Source: an uncultured Campylobacter sp.
GTDB lineage: Bacteria; Campylobacterota; Campylobacteria; Campylobacterales; Campylobacteraceae
DNA length: 27,477 nt
Assembly: GCF_937921625.1 (NCBI RefSeq)
Contig: NZ_CAKZTI010000017.1
Span: 1-27,477 of the forward strand
Reading direction: 5' to 3'
This document shows positions 1 through 7,803 of this stretch, piece by piece. Made by a program: the position numbers and the translations under genes. Position 1 is the stretch's first letter; every line of letters starts with the position of its first letter. The notes beneath the pieces are model-generated. The model saw nothing but the letters and a program-made list of their open reading frames with translations. It made no database searches and was not told the DNA's origin.

Positions 1-135
1 ATTAAAGTATTTTTATAGAATTAAATTTGACTAATAATTCCCCATTCCATCGATATTTTTATAAAAATTATTTTAAATAAAGTACAACATATAATCAAGG
101 AGTCGCTCTAAATAAGTAAAATTTTGTAACGCTAA

Positions 136-317
136 TCCTTAATCATCAAGTTGTTTTGGAGAAATTTTGCACAGTTTTTGATTTTATCTGCTTTAAGAAT
201 CATTTTAGCTTTTGTGGACGTGTATATTTAAACCATCGAAGGCATTTCAAGCGGCAACGCGAAAACGGCTTTGCTCTATTGATTTCGTGTATCCTGTGGC
301 TTGCGATAATCATATAG
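136..317 (+). pseudogene. Possible decayed small membrane-protein gene in an AT-rich spacer
   Basis: The first 599 bases hold no intact gene. The only coding-like trace is a pair of hydrophobic stretches in two adjacent frames. Frame one (136-231) ends in a run with LILSALRIILAF before TAA. The second frame ends at TAG 315-317 with FALLISCILWLAIII after a basic loop (HRRHFKRQREN). One frameshift near 221-231 would join them into a helix-loop-helix protein. The rest of the spacer is AT-rich with several AAATTT words. No tRNA or long ORF is visible. This is a weak call: hydrophobic runs are common by chance in AT-rich DNA and I recognise no family. Confidence 0.22.
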
Positions 318-550
318 ACAAGCATGGATTTAGCACACGATAGTTTTATTAACACGGTAACTTCGTATGAATAAATTTAAGGAGCATAATCGCTTCGGCA
401 CAATTTAAAATTTTGAATAGTTTATATAGGCGGATTTAAATTTAAACTAGATTTATCAGCACAGCACAATCTGCCGAGGTTTTAAATTTAGAGCAAAGAG
501 TGGATTCAAATTTAAAATCCTAGCGCAAGAATGCAAAGTAAGAAGATAAA

Positions 551-586
551 TTTAATAAGACCCCGCAAATTTTAAAATTTAGCGGG
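551..586 (-). terminator. Rho-independent terminator of the TRAP transporter operon
   Basis: CCCGC at 562-566 pairs with GCGGG at 582-586, and the 14-base self-complementary word AAATTTTAAAATTT fills nearly all the space between, so almost the whole element can fold. On the minus strand it lies just past the permease stop codon and is followed by a T-rich run. The AT core is the same word that recurs as an intergenic palindrome elsewhere in the window. Confidence 0.7.
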
Positions 587-599
587 ATCAAATTTAGAT

Positions 600-2681
600 T
601 TACGCCGCAGGCGCGCTATTTTCGGCGTGCGTATCGCCAGAGTCTTTAGGTCTTAAAAGCCACTGTTTTGTAAAGATCAGCACGTAGATCGCAGCGCCGA
701 TGCCGTAGCTTGCGTATTCGCTCGGGATAAACTCTATGAATTTCGCGCAGATATTAGGCACCAGCATTAGCGGCGTTACGAGCAGCAATAGCAGGCGCTC
801 TATCGGGTTACACTTGGTTACGAACCAGCCCTGAAGCGAGGAGCTGAAGGCAAACATACCCACGATCGCCGTGGCAAAAATCAGCACGATTTGCAGTGGA
901 TCGCTGATCCAAACGATGCTCTTTGAATCCATCGGATCGCCGATGCTTTGGATCAAAAGCAGCTTATTGTTGAAGAAAAACGCAAATGGAAGCACCGCGG
1001 TGCGCAGATCATACACGAAGCCCTGAAGTCCCACGGTTACGGGATTTGCCTTTGCAATACCCGCCGCAGCGTATGCTGCAATACCCACTGGCGGGGTATC
1101 GTCGGCTAAAATTCCAAAATAAAAGACAAAAAGATGCACTGCGATCGCAGGGATCAAAAAACCGTTTTTGCCCGCTAGTATCAAAATCACTGGCGCGATT
1201 AAGCTTGAAACGACGATATAATTCGCCGTCGTAGGAAGTCCCATGCCCAAAATAAGGCTCATTATCGCAGTCATCAGAAGTATCAGTACTATGCTATTTC
1301 CCGCGACTGCTTCTACGAGCTCTGAAAGAACCTGCCCCAGCCCGGTAAGAGAGATCGAGCCGATGATGATGCCCGCTAGCGCGGTGGCAACGGCGACCGT
1401 GACCATGTTTTTAGCAGCACCCACCATAGCCCAAAAAATATCGACAAAACCGACGATAAAATCGGACTTGCCAACCTTTTCGCCAAATATCGTTTTTTTA
1501 GCGGGCTCTTGTACGATCATTATTAAAAATAGCACGCAGATCGAGTTAAACGCCGCAGAGATCGCGCTTTCTTTCAGAATCAATAGAGTAAAAAGAAGCA
1601 CCAAAATCGGTATTATGTAATGAATGCCGCTAAATATAATTTTTAGCTTTGAAACCTTGGCGTAATCGCGGCTGCCGTGAAGCCCCAACTTGCAGCTTTC
1701 CAGATGCACGATGAAAAATAACCCCGCGTAGCAGACGAAAGCGGGGATCACCGCCGCGATCATTACGTTGGTGTAACTCATACCTAAAAATTCCGCGATG
1801 ATAAACGCCGCAGCGCCCATGATAGGCGGCATAAGCTGCCCATTTACACCTGCGGCGACCTCGATAGCGCCCGCTTTAGTGGCGGTAAGTCCTGCTTTTT
1901 TCATTAGAGGGATCGTAAAGGTGCCCACTGTCACGACATTTGCGGTCGAGCTGCCGCTTACCATGCCGGTTAGTCCGCTGGCGATTACGCTAGCCTTGGC
2001 AGGTCCTCCGCGGAAGCGACCTAAAATCGCAAACGCTACGTTTATAAAATACTGCCCCGCTCCGGCTCGCTCCAAAAGCGCGCCGAATAGCACGAACAGA
2101 TAGATGAAGCTGGTACTGACCCCTATCGGCACGCCAAATACGCCCTCTGTAGTTAAAAACATATGCCCTGCAAGCAGTTCAAAGCTTGCGCCGCGGTGCG
2201 CGATGATATCTGGCATATAGGGGCCGAAGTAACAATACAGAAGGAAGGTAAAAGCGATAATGCCAAGCGCGGGTCCCATCATACGACGACCCGCCTCAAA
2301 AAGGATAAAAATACCTATAAAGGCCGCCACGATATCTCTGGTCAGATAATTTCCCGGGCGCTGCGCTAGCCCGTTAAATTCTATCGCAGGATACAAGATC
2401 GCGGCGACTCCGACGATTAATAAAATATAATCGTAAAACGGGATATAAAAATGCGCCTTGGAGCGCGGGCGAAATGGAAAAAGCGAAAAAATTATAAAAA
2501 TGGCGAACGCCAAATGGATTGAGCGCGCGATATTCGTATTTAGCGTAAAATATGCGATGTAAAGCTGAAAGACCGACCACGCGAAGCAGACCAGCGTCAC
2601 GAGCCAGAAGAGCTTTTTAGAGGTAAATTCTCTACTCTTTACCTCTAAAACCTGCTCATCTTTTTGTGTAGATTTCTCCAT
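600..2681 (-). CDS. TRAP transporter permease, fused 4TM/12TM subunit (TAXI type)
   Basis: Inner-membrane permease of a tripartite ATP-independent periplasmic transporter, which imports organic acids using an ion gradient. About 693 residues, hydrophobic nearly throughout. The first ~150 residues match the small DctQ-like part and the remainder the large DctM-like part, the fused form typical of TAXI systems. Family motifs visible include GLTGMVSGSSTANVVTVGTF, VAAGVNGQLMPPIMGAAAF and GMGLPTTANYIV. The open frame begins with TTG at 2684 immediately followed by ATG at 2681; I prefer the ATG. It starts a few bases after the binding-protein stop, so the two genes form one operon, with a hairpin terminator behind. 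The substrate cannot be read from sequence; TAXI systems often take glutamate or other dicarboxylates. Confidence 0.93.
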   Translation of the reverse strand: MEKSTQKDEQVLEVKSREFTSKKLFWLVTLVCFAWSVFQLYIAYFTLNTNIARSIHLAFAIFIIFSLFPFRPRSKAHFYIPFYDYILLIVGVAAILYPAIEFNGLAQRPGNYLTRDIVAAFIGIFILFEAGRRMMGPALGIIAFTFLLYCYFGPYMPDIIAHRGASFELLAGHMFLTTEGVFGVPIGVSTSFIYLFVLFGALLERAGAGQYFINVAFAILGRFRGGPAKASVIASGLTGMVSGSSTANVVTVGTFTIPLMKKAGLTATKAGAIEVAAGVNGQLMPPIMGAAAFIIAEFLGMSYTNVMIAAVIPAFVCYAGLFFIVHLESCKLGLHGSRDYAKVSKLKIIFSGIHYIIPILVLLFTLLILKESAISAAFNSICVLFLIMIVQEPAKKTIFGEKVGKSDFIVGFVDIFWAMVGAAKNMVTVAVATALAGIIIGSISLTGLGQVLSELVEAVAGNSIVLILLMTAIMSLILGMGLPTTANYIVVSSLIAPVILILAGKNGFLIPAIAVHLFVFYFGILADDTPPVGIAAYAAAGIAKANPVTVGLQGFVYDLRTAVLPFAFFFNNKLLLIQSIGDPMDSKSIVWISDPLQIVLIFATAIVGMFAFSSSLQGWFVTKCNPIERLLLLLVTPLMLVPNICAKFIEFIPSEYASYGIGAAIYVLIFTKQWLLRPKDSGDTHAENSAPAA

Positions 2682-2689
2682 CAACTAGC

Positions 2690-3631
2690 CTATTTCAACA
2701 ACCCAGCTTCTTTATACACCGCCTCTGCCGCAGGATGAAGCGGCGCGCTAAGCCCCTCTAAAAGAGATTCTTTGCTTACCAAATTTAGCGCAGGGTGTAG
2801 CTTTTTATACTCGTCGAAATTATCAAGTATCGCCTTAACTACCGCCCTAACCGCCTCGTCGCTTTGGCTAGCGTCGGTTACAAGCACAGCCTTTACGCCG
2901 ATAGTCTGCGTATCGTGATCTACCCCGTCATACATTTTCGCAGGGATCACGCCTTTGGCAAAATATGGATATTTTTCTAGAATTTTTTTGATATGCTCAT
3001 CGTCGATGCTAACCAAGTCGATGGGAAGCGAAGTCGCCGCATCGGTGATATTTGCGGTTGGATGTCCTACGACGTAGAAGTATCCGTCGATCTTCTTATC
3101 TTTTAGCGCCATCGGGCATTCTTGCGCCGTTAAGACGCCGTGCTGGGCGAGCTTTTTAAGATCAAAGTCGTAGTTTTCAAAAACTATCGTGCTGGTTAGC
3201 TCGTTGCCGCTGCCCGGGTTTCCGATATTGATCTTTTTGCCCGCAGCGTCGTCGTAGGCTTTGATACCGCTCTCCTTAGAGACGACGAAGGCCAAAAGCT
3301 CCGGATAGATCGAAATTACGGAGCGTAAATTTTTATCCGCCGCGCCTTGAAATTTGCCCGTACCGTTGTATTTATCATAGACGACGTCGCTTTGAACGAA
3401 GCCGAAATTTAGCTCTTTTTTAAGCACGTTATTGACGTTATACGTCGAGCCGCCCGTCGATTGCACGGAGCACTTCATATTTTTATCCATATTTACCAAG
3501 CGGCAAATCGCGCCGCCCACAGGATAATAGGTGCCGGTCATACCGCCAGTGCCGATATTGATGAACTCCTTAGCGCCCGAAACGCTAGCTAGTAAGGCCA
3601 AACCGGCCAAAGCAACAGAAAATTTTTTCAT
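2690..3631 (-). CDS. TAXI family TRAP transporter solute-binding protein
   Basis: Periplasmic receptor that captures the substrate and hands it to the TRAP permease encoded next. 313 residues with a typical signal peptide (MKKFSVALAGLALLASVSGA, cleavage probably after the final Ala). The mature protein opens with INIGTGGMTGTYYPVGG, the hallmark of the TAXI (TRAP-associated extracytoplasmic immunogenic) family, followed by CSVQSTGGS and a mid-protein region with VVGHPTANI. Length fits the family (about 310-330). The start is well placed: AAGGAG lies about eight bases upstream of the ATG. Being first in its operon ahead of the permease fits the need for excess binding protein. Confidence 0.94.
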   Translation of the reverse strand: MKKFSVALAGLALLASVSGAKEFINIGTGGMTGTYYPVGGAICRLVNMDKNMKCSVQSTGGSTYNVNNVLKKELNFGFVQSDVVYDKYNGTGKFQGAADKNLRSVISIYPELLAFVVSKESGIKAYDDAAGKKINIGNPGSGNELTSTIVFENYDFDLKKLAQHGVLTAQECPMALKDKKIDGYFYVVGHPTANITDAATSLPIDLVSIDDEHIKKILEKYPYFAKGVIPAKMYDGVDHDTQTIGVKAVLVTDASQSDEAVRAVVKAILDNFDEYKKLHPALNLVSKESLLEGLSAPLHPAAEAVYKEAGLLK

Positions 3632-3668
3632 CTTTGCTCCTTTTTGAGTTAAAAGTTTGAAAGTATTG

Positions 3669-3720
3669 CTAAATTTCTATAAAATTCTAATAAAAATAGA
3701 TCGAATTTCGCGCAAATTTA
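3669..3720 (-). promoter_or_regulatory. Probable sigma-70 promoter of the TAXI-TRAP operon
   Basis: Read on the minus strand, a TATAGA -10 box (3676-3681) sits about 45 bases upstream of the ATG behind an alternating T-rich stretch, the usual Campylobacter promoter shape, which lacks a clear -35. The rest of the 233-base gap up to truA shows no gene. Confidence 0.4.
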
Positions 3721-3786
3721 CGATTTTACACATCGTGGTTCAGGTGATTTAATATCAAAGTAGGGTGGCGATCTACTCTCATATGC

Positions 3787-3810
3787 AGAATTTTACCGCG
3801 ATAAAATTCT
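3787..3810 (-). terminator. Hairpin downstream of truA, possible terminator
   Basis: AGAATTTTA (3787-3795) and TAAAATTCT (3802-3810) form a perfect nine-base stem around a six-base loop, 55 bases past the truA stop. It is AT-rich and lacks a long T tract, so termination is likely but not certain. It closes the glmU-to-truA gene run. Confidence 0.45.
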
Positions 3811-3864
3811 AAGCTTGAAATCCAAACGCCCGTGGATAAAATTTAACGCTATAAATTTCAAGTC

Positions 3865-5232
3865 TTAATAACTCACGCCGCTAAGATACAGCCCGTTCGG
3901 CGGAAAGGGGATTCTGCTAAGAGCTCGCGAGAAGCTGATCTTGCGCCCGCTCTGGACGGATTTTAGCGCGTTTGCGACCATCAGCCGCACCTGCGCTCGC
4001 AAAAATCCGTTGGCTTTAAAATTTATCAAGGTTAAATTTCTAAAAGAGTAGGCGCGCGCGACGTAGAGCTCGCGCACGGGGCTTTTTATGTCGCTGCCGC
4101 TTTTCATAAACTCGCTAAAATCGTGCTCGCCGATAAAATTTGCAAGCGCAGCATTGAGCGCGGCAAGATCTACGCGCGGATAAAACACGCAAAAATCGCT
4201 AAGAAAGGGGCTTGGACGTCCGTGGTTTAAAACGTAGCGATAGCAGCGCGCCATAGCGTCGTAACGTGGATGAAAATCGCGCGGCACCGGGCTGATGTGA
4301 TGTACAAAAATATAGGGCGCGCAGTGGCGGTTGATAAGCTCTTTTAGGCGCGACAGCTCCCAATGCACGGTGCATTCGACGCAGCTTACCTGGCGCAGCG
4401 CGTGCACCCCTTTATCTGTGCGCGAGCTGCTGATGAGCGGCGCAAAGATCCCTACTCGCCCCAAAGCCGCGCGCAGCACATCCTCGACGCCGCGCCCGTG
4501 GGGCTGAGACTGCGAGCCGCTAAATTTCGAGCCGTCGTAGGAATAGACGAGCTTGAGCTTTACGCGCTCGGAGTTTGCGCTTGCTGCGAAGGTGCACGCA
4601 TCTGCGGGGATATTTGGCGGGGTGCTTATTTTGCCGATGTGCGCAAGTTCGCTCGCTACAAAGTCGCTTGCAGGCGCGCTTTCAATAATATTTTTGAGTT
4701 CGGACGCGCTTGCGAGGGTGTTTGCGGAAATGCCCGCTTTGTAGGCGGCGTCTGCTTTGCGGGAGTCTGCGGTGTGGGCGGACGCGGGAGGGGTAGTGTA
4801 AAATTTTGCTACGGGCGAGATATGGATTTTTAAAGCGTCGCCACTTGCCACATTAGCTTTTGCAGCGTTTGCCGCGCAAATATCGGAAGCGGCGGAATTT
4901 AAATTTGCCGCGCGCGCGACCTCTTTGGCGGAAACGGCGTCCAAATTCCGCCTGACGCTTTCGTGATTCAAACCGCAATCGGGTGCAGTATAGGCAGCTG
5001 TATCGCTTGCCGTACTTGCAAGAGCGGAATTTTTAAAATTTAAAATTTTATCGTTTAAGATCAAAGCCTGCTCGCCGTTTTGCGCTTTGCATTTTAAATT
5101 TACGCTACGCAAAATTTTAGACGCGCTAGGCTCGCTCGCCGAAATTTTATCCGCTAAATTTCGAGCGGACGAGCTTTTGTTTAAAATTTCGCCGCCGCAA
5201 AGCTCGGAGCTTTTTTCAGTACCTTGGGGCAA
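3865..5232 (-). CDS. truA: tRNA pseudouridine(38-40) synthase TruA with a ~220-residue N-terminal extension
   Basis: TruA converts uridines 38-40 of the anticodon arm to pseudouridine. The catalytic domain occupies residues 224-455: it opens with VKLKLVYSYDGSKFSGSQ, carries the catalytic Asp at about 273 in SSSRTDKGVHAL, and ends with the usual FLRAQVRLMV segment. TruA is normally about 240-270 residues, so the catalytic part alone accounts for a full enzyme. The preceding ~223 residues are Ala/Ser/Asn-rich low-complexity sequence without recognisable fold. I see no ATG, GTG or TTG close before the domain; the nearest in-frame candidate is GTG at 4851, still about 96 codons upstream. The ATG at 5232 overlaps the end of the preceding permease gene by 17 bases, the position expected for the ancestral start, which suggests an insert behind the original start codon. 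Activity is likely retained but not shown. Confidence 0.93.
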   Translation of the reverse strand: MPQGTEKSSELCGGEILNKSSSARNLADKISASEPSASKILRSVNLKCKAQNGEQALILNDKILNFKNSALASTASDTAAYTAPDCGLNHESVRRNLDAVSAKEVARAANLNSAASDICAANAAKANVASGDALKIHISPVAKFYTTPPASAHTADSRKADAAYKAGISANTLASASELKNIIESAPASDFVASELAHIGKISTPPNIPADACTFAASANSERVKLKLVYSYDGSKFSGSQSQPHGRGVEDVLRAALGRVGIFAPLISSSRTDKGVHALRQVSCVECTVHWELSRLKELINRHCAPYIFVHHISPVPRDFHPRYDAMARCYRYVLNHGRPSPFLSDFCVFYPRVDLAALNAALANFIGEHDFSEFMKSGSDIKSPVRELYVARAYSFRNLTLINFKANGFLRAQVRLMVANALKSVQSGRKISFSRALSRIPFPPNGLYLSGVSY

Positions 5233-6247
5233 TTTTGATCCTGTAGTAAAGCAGCGATGCGATAAGCGTAACGCCGAATGTCACTGGAAGCGCGATGCTT
5301 GGGTATTTAGAGAGCAGCATGATCATCGCGAAGTAGCTAAAAAGCATGCCGAAGATCCCCGCGTAAACGAAGCCCTTTTCGTAACGATAGGTCACAATGC
5401 CGAGGCTTAGCGCAAACAGAAAGCTCGCCAGCGGAAAGAGCGAGACGAGGGTGTAGATGCTAAATTCTTTCCTGCGCTTTTCGCTGCCGCTCATATCGCT
5501 CCAGTATCCGATCACGCCGCCTCCGCCGCGGATATTGCGGTCGCTTTGCGTGCGCAGGGTTAGGCTTTCAAACTCGCTTACGTGCCACTGCTCGCCGCCC
5601 ATCGTGTAAATTTTGCCGTCGTGTAGCATCGCAGAAAAGCTCGCGTTTTCGTTTTTAAACTCGCCGCTGCGCGCTACGATCATCCGCTCGTGATCCTGCG
5701 AGCCACCTGGATTATACAGCACGAGATCCTTATACAGCGTGCTTGAGCCGTTGTTTTCCTGCGAGTCGATAAAAACGAGCCAGTCGGAGAATTTCTGCCC
5801 GAATTCGTTGGATTTGATATTTAGCGTCGCGCTGATCTTTTTGTAATCGATGAAATTGTCCTTTAAATTTTCAGCTATCGGCATCATAAAAAGCGAGACG
5901 AAAAGCAGCGCCAAGGAGCACAGCGCGGCGCTTATGCCAAAAAACAGCGCGATCTTGCGCGTGGCGTAGCCGATCGTGAAGATGACGATCGTTTCGTTCT
6001 CTTTAGAGAGCCTAAAAAGCGAGATGCTAAGCGCTACGAAAAACGCGATCGGCACCGTAAATATGAGGATGCGCGGCAGCATGAAAAGATAGAGCTTTAC
6101 TAGCTCTGAAAAATTTATCTCGATAAATGACGTAATGCGCGCGATCTGAAGGAAAAAGACGATCGACATTATGATAAAAAGCGTGCTGAAAAGCGACGCG
6201 AAGGAACCGACGAAATTGCTAAATAAATAGCGCTGCACTCTATCCAT
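5216..6247 (-). CDS. LptF/LptG (YjgP/YjgQ) family permease
   Basis: Inner-membrane component of the lipopolysaccharide export machine, which with LptB pulls LPS or LOS from the membrane into the periplasmic bridge. 343 residues with the family layout: N-terminal helices (the first within 10-30, more at about 50-75 and 95-125), a periplasmic beta-rich domain at about 130-255, then three C-terminal helices (about 265-340). The opening MDRVQRYLFSNF is typical of the family. LptF and LptG are hard to separate by eye, so no symbol is given. The gene overlaps the prepilin peptidase gene by eight bases and truA by 17, so translation is probably coupled. Confidence 0.85.
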   Translation of the reverse strand: MDRVQRYLFSNFVGSFASLFSTLFIIMSIVFFLQIARITSFIEINFSELVKLYLFMLPRILIFTVPIAFFVALSISLFRLSKENETIVIFTIGYATRKIALFFGISAALCSLALLFVSLFMMPIAENLKDNFIDYKKISATLNIKSNEFGQKFSDWLVFIDSQENNGSSTLYKDLVLYNPGGSQDHERMIVARSGEFKNENASFSAMLHDGKIYTMGGEQWHVSEFESLTLRTQSDRNIRGGGGVIGYWSDMSGSEKRRKEFSIYTLVSLFPLASFLFALSLGIVTYRYEKGFVYAGIFGMLFSYFAMIMLLSKYPSIALPVTFGVTLIASLLYYRIKIAPRY

Positions 6248-6995
6248 AAATGACGTCCAAGAGCCTTAAAATTTGATCTTTGAAGATAAAGGTAAGAAGC
6301 AGCCCCATCGATAAAAACGGCACGAACGGCAGCTCGTAGCCTTTTTTGTTCGCGATGAGATACGCAGGCAGCGTCAAAATCGCGCCGATGTAGATCGAGA
6401 TACCGCCCAGCTTCCAGCCCAAAATCGCCCCCATAACGCCCGCGATAAAAATATCCGCACTTCCCATCGCTTCGCGCTTTAGCACGAAGGTGACGATGAG
6501 GCGCAGCACGAAAAATATCGCCGCGTATCCCGCCGCCGCGCCCACGCCGCTAAGATCAAAATCATACATCAGCGTATAAGCAAGCGAAAGCGCCGTAACT
6601 ACGTAAAGAAGGCTCTCAGGCACGGCTTTATACTCAAAATCGATCGCCGAAAGCGCCATAAGTAAGATGAAGCAAAGCCCGAGCACTGCGGCTTTTGCAA
6701 GATCGGGCTCGCCGAAATACGCCGCAAGCGCAAGCGCGCCGCCTAAAAGCTCGACGATCGGGTAACGGATCGAAATTTTGGTTTTGCAAAAGGCGCATTT
6801 GCCGCCCAAAAAGAGCCACGAAAGCAGCGGGATATTGTGGTAAAATTTTAAAGCGTGAGAGCATTTCGGGCAGTGCGAAGCGGGGAAATTTACGCTCTGT
6901 CCGCGTGGCAGGCGGTAGATCAGGACGTTGCAAAACGAGCCCACGCAGGTGCCGAATACCGCAAAAATCACGCCGTAAACGATATTTAAATCCAT
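6240..6995 (-). CDS. Prepilin peptidase, A24 family (PilD-like)
   Basis: Membrane aspartyl protease that removes the leader peptide of type IV pilin-like proteins and N-methylates the new end. 251 residues. The N-terminal cytoplasmic part carries the zinc-type pairs CPKC (42-45) and CAFC (67-70) in the order of bifunctional PilD enzymes. The two catalytic aspartates are Asp119 in AIDFEYKAVPE and Asp181 in MGSADI, a variant of the usual GxGD motif. Hydrophobic helices fill the rest. AAAGGA lies a few bases before the ATG. No pilin or secretion genes are nearby; in C. jejuni the orthologue is thought to serve the competence (Cts) system, so a pseudopilin of the transformation machinery is the likeliest substrate (inference). 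Confidence 0.9.
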   Translation of the reverse strand: MDLNIVYGVIFAVFGTCVGSFCNVLIYRLPRGQSVNFPASHCPKCSHALKFYHNIPLLSWLFLGGKCAFCKTKISIRYPIVELLGGALALAAYFGEPDLAKAAVLGLCFILLMALSAIDFEYKAVPESLLYVVTALSLAYTLMYDFDLSGVGAAAGYAAIFFVLRLIVTFVLKREAMGSADIFIAGVMGAILGWKLGGISIYIGAILTLPAYLIANKKGYELPFVPFLSMGLLLTFIFKDQILRLLDVIYG

Positions 6996-7086
6996 CTTTT
7001 TCCTTTGGAGCTTTTAACTTTTTAAAATTTAATCAAATGCTTTATGGTAGCGAGAAATTTCTTAGTTTTCATTGATTTTTTGCCTC

Positions 7087-7488
7087 TCATAAGGGAAAAA
7101 TTTTACGAAAATCGCCGCCGCGCCCACGCAAAATAAAATAGCTATGAGCCCGGCGATTAGCGGCTCGCCCCCATGCCTCATATAATCCGCCGAAAATCAA
7201 AAATCCCGCCACCAGTATCACGGCGTCCAAAAGATCGAAGTTCAAAGTATCTACGATCCATAAAAACATAATATATGCGCCTATCCCGCTGCCTGCAGAT
7301 GTCAAAATCCCCATTTTATCGGGGATGAGGGTAAACGCTAGCATAAAAAACAGCAGCAGGCAAATGTAGACCGCCAGTATAAATTTCTTTGGTTTTTTAT
7401 ACACGCTGCCGCATCTTGGGCATCTTAGAGTTTTCATCGGCTTTTTCGTAAGCTTTTTGCGGCAACCACATTGTATGTAGTAGCTCAT
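7087..7488 (-). CDS. Small zinc-ribbon membrane protein, apparently frameshifted near its end
   Basis: I do not recognise a named family. The start at ATG 7488 is chosen over an upstream GTG (7569) because AAGGAAGG directly precedes it. The N-terminus has a rubredoxin-like or zinc-ribbon set (CGC at the start, then CPRC about 25 residues later), followed by hydrophobic helices. As written, the reading frame after YEAWG turns into a basic stretch (RAANRRAHSYF). Removing one G from the G5 run (C5 at 7168-7172 on the plus strand) instead gives EPLIAGLIAILFCVGAAAIF, a clean membrane helix, then KFFPYERQKINEN and a TAA at 7062-7064. The gene therefore looks broken by a one-base insertion, or the base is a sequencing error. 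It sits between uppS and the prepilin peptidase gene, 91 bases before the latter. Confidence 0.65.
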   Translation of the reverse strand: MSYYIQCGCRKKLTKKPMKTLRCPRCGSVYKKPKKFILAVYICLLLFFMLAFTLIPDKMGILTSAGSGIGAYIMFLWIVDTLNFDLLDAVILVAGFLIFGGLYEAWGRAANRRAHSYFILRGRGGDFRKIFPL

Positions 7489-7601
7489 GGCCTTCCTTTC
7501 GGTCCTTGCGTGAACGGGCGGCGTGATTTTAAAATTCCTGCCGCGTAAATTTACCGTACCTCGTAACACGGCTCGCGCTAGAGCTTTAAATTTAAAAGGG
7601 C

Positions 7602-7803
7602 GAAATTTAAAATTTCTATAGCGCCGCGCGCCTACGTATTAAAATTTTAAATTTTACGATACCGTAAATTAAAATCCTGAAATTTTAAAATTTCATGGTG
7701 TCGCGAGCGCCAGCAGATTAAATTTTAAAATTTATCGCGTCGCAAATGGCGTTCGAGGATTAAAATTTTAAAATTTAAACCGCCCGTGCCGTCAAATTTT
7801 AAA
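7602..7803. repeat. Array of AT palindromes separated by GC-rich spacers
   Basis: Most of the 310-base gene-free stretch between uppS and the next gene is a comb of near-identical self-complementary AT words. They centre at about 7609, 7645, 7687, 7727, 7770 and 7800. The best are an 18-base perfect palindrome at 7678-7695, a 16-base one at 7719-7734 and a 14-base core at 7763-7776, all sharing AAATTTTAAAATTT. The inner four are spaced 40-43 bases apart, and the spacers are GC-rich and mostly unrelated. The last unit overlaps the uppS stop codon. Possible roles: nucleoid-protein binding sites, cruciform or RNA-hairpin elements, or relics of a spreading repeat. Confidence 0.75.

Noticed and set aside
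367..408. A 13-codon frame starting MNKFKEH in the left spacer
   Set aside because: Too short, no clear ribosome site before it, and nothing to support expression.
4363..4833. Plus-strand 156-codon frame across truA
   Set aside because: It runs antisense through the conserved TruA catalytic domain, is Cys/Arg/Gly-rich and has no ribosome site; it is a GC-rich shadow.
7602..7803. CRISPR array
   Set aside because: Repeats are 14-18-base AT palindromes of varying length with spacers of uneven size, and no cas genes are present.
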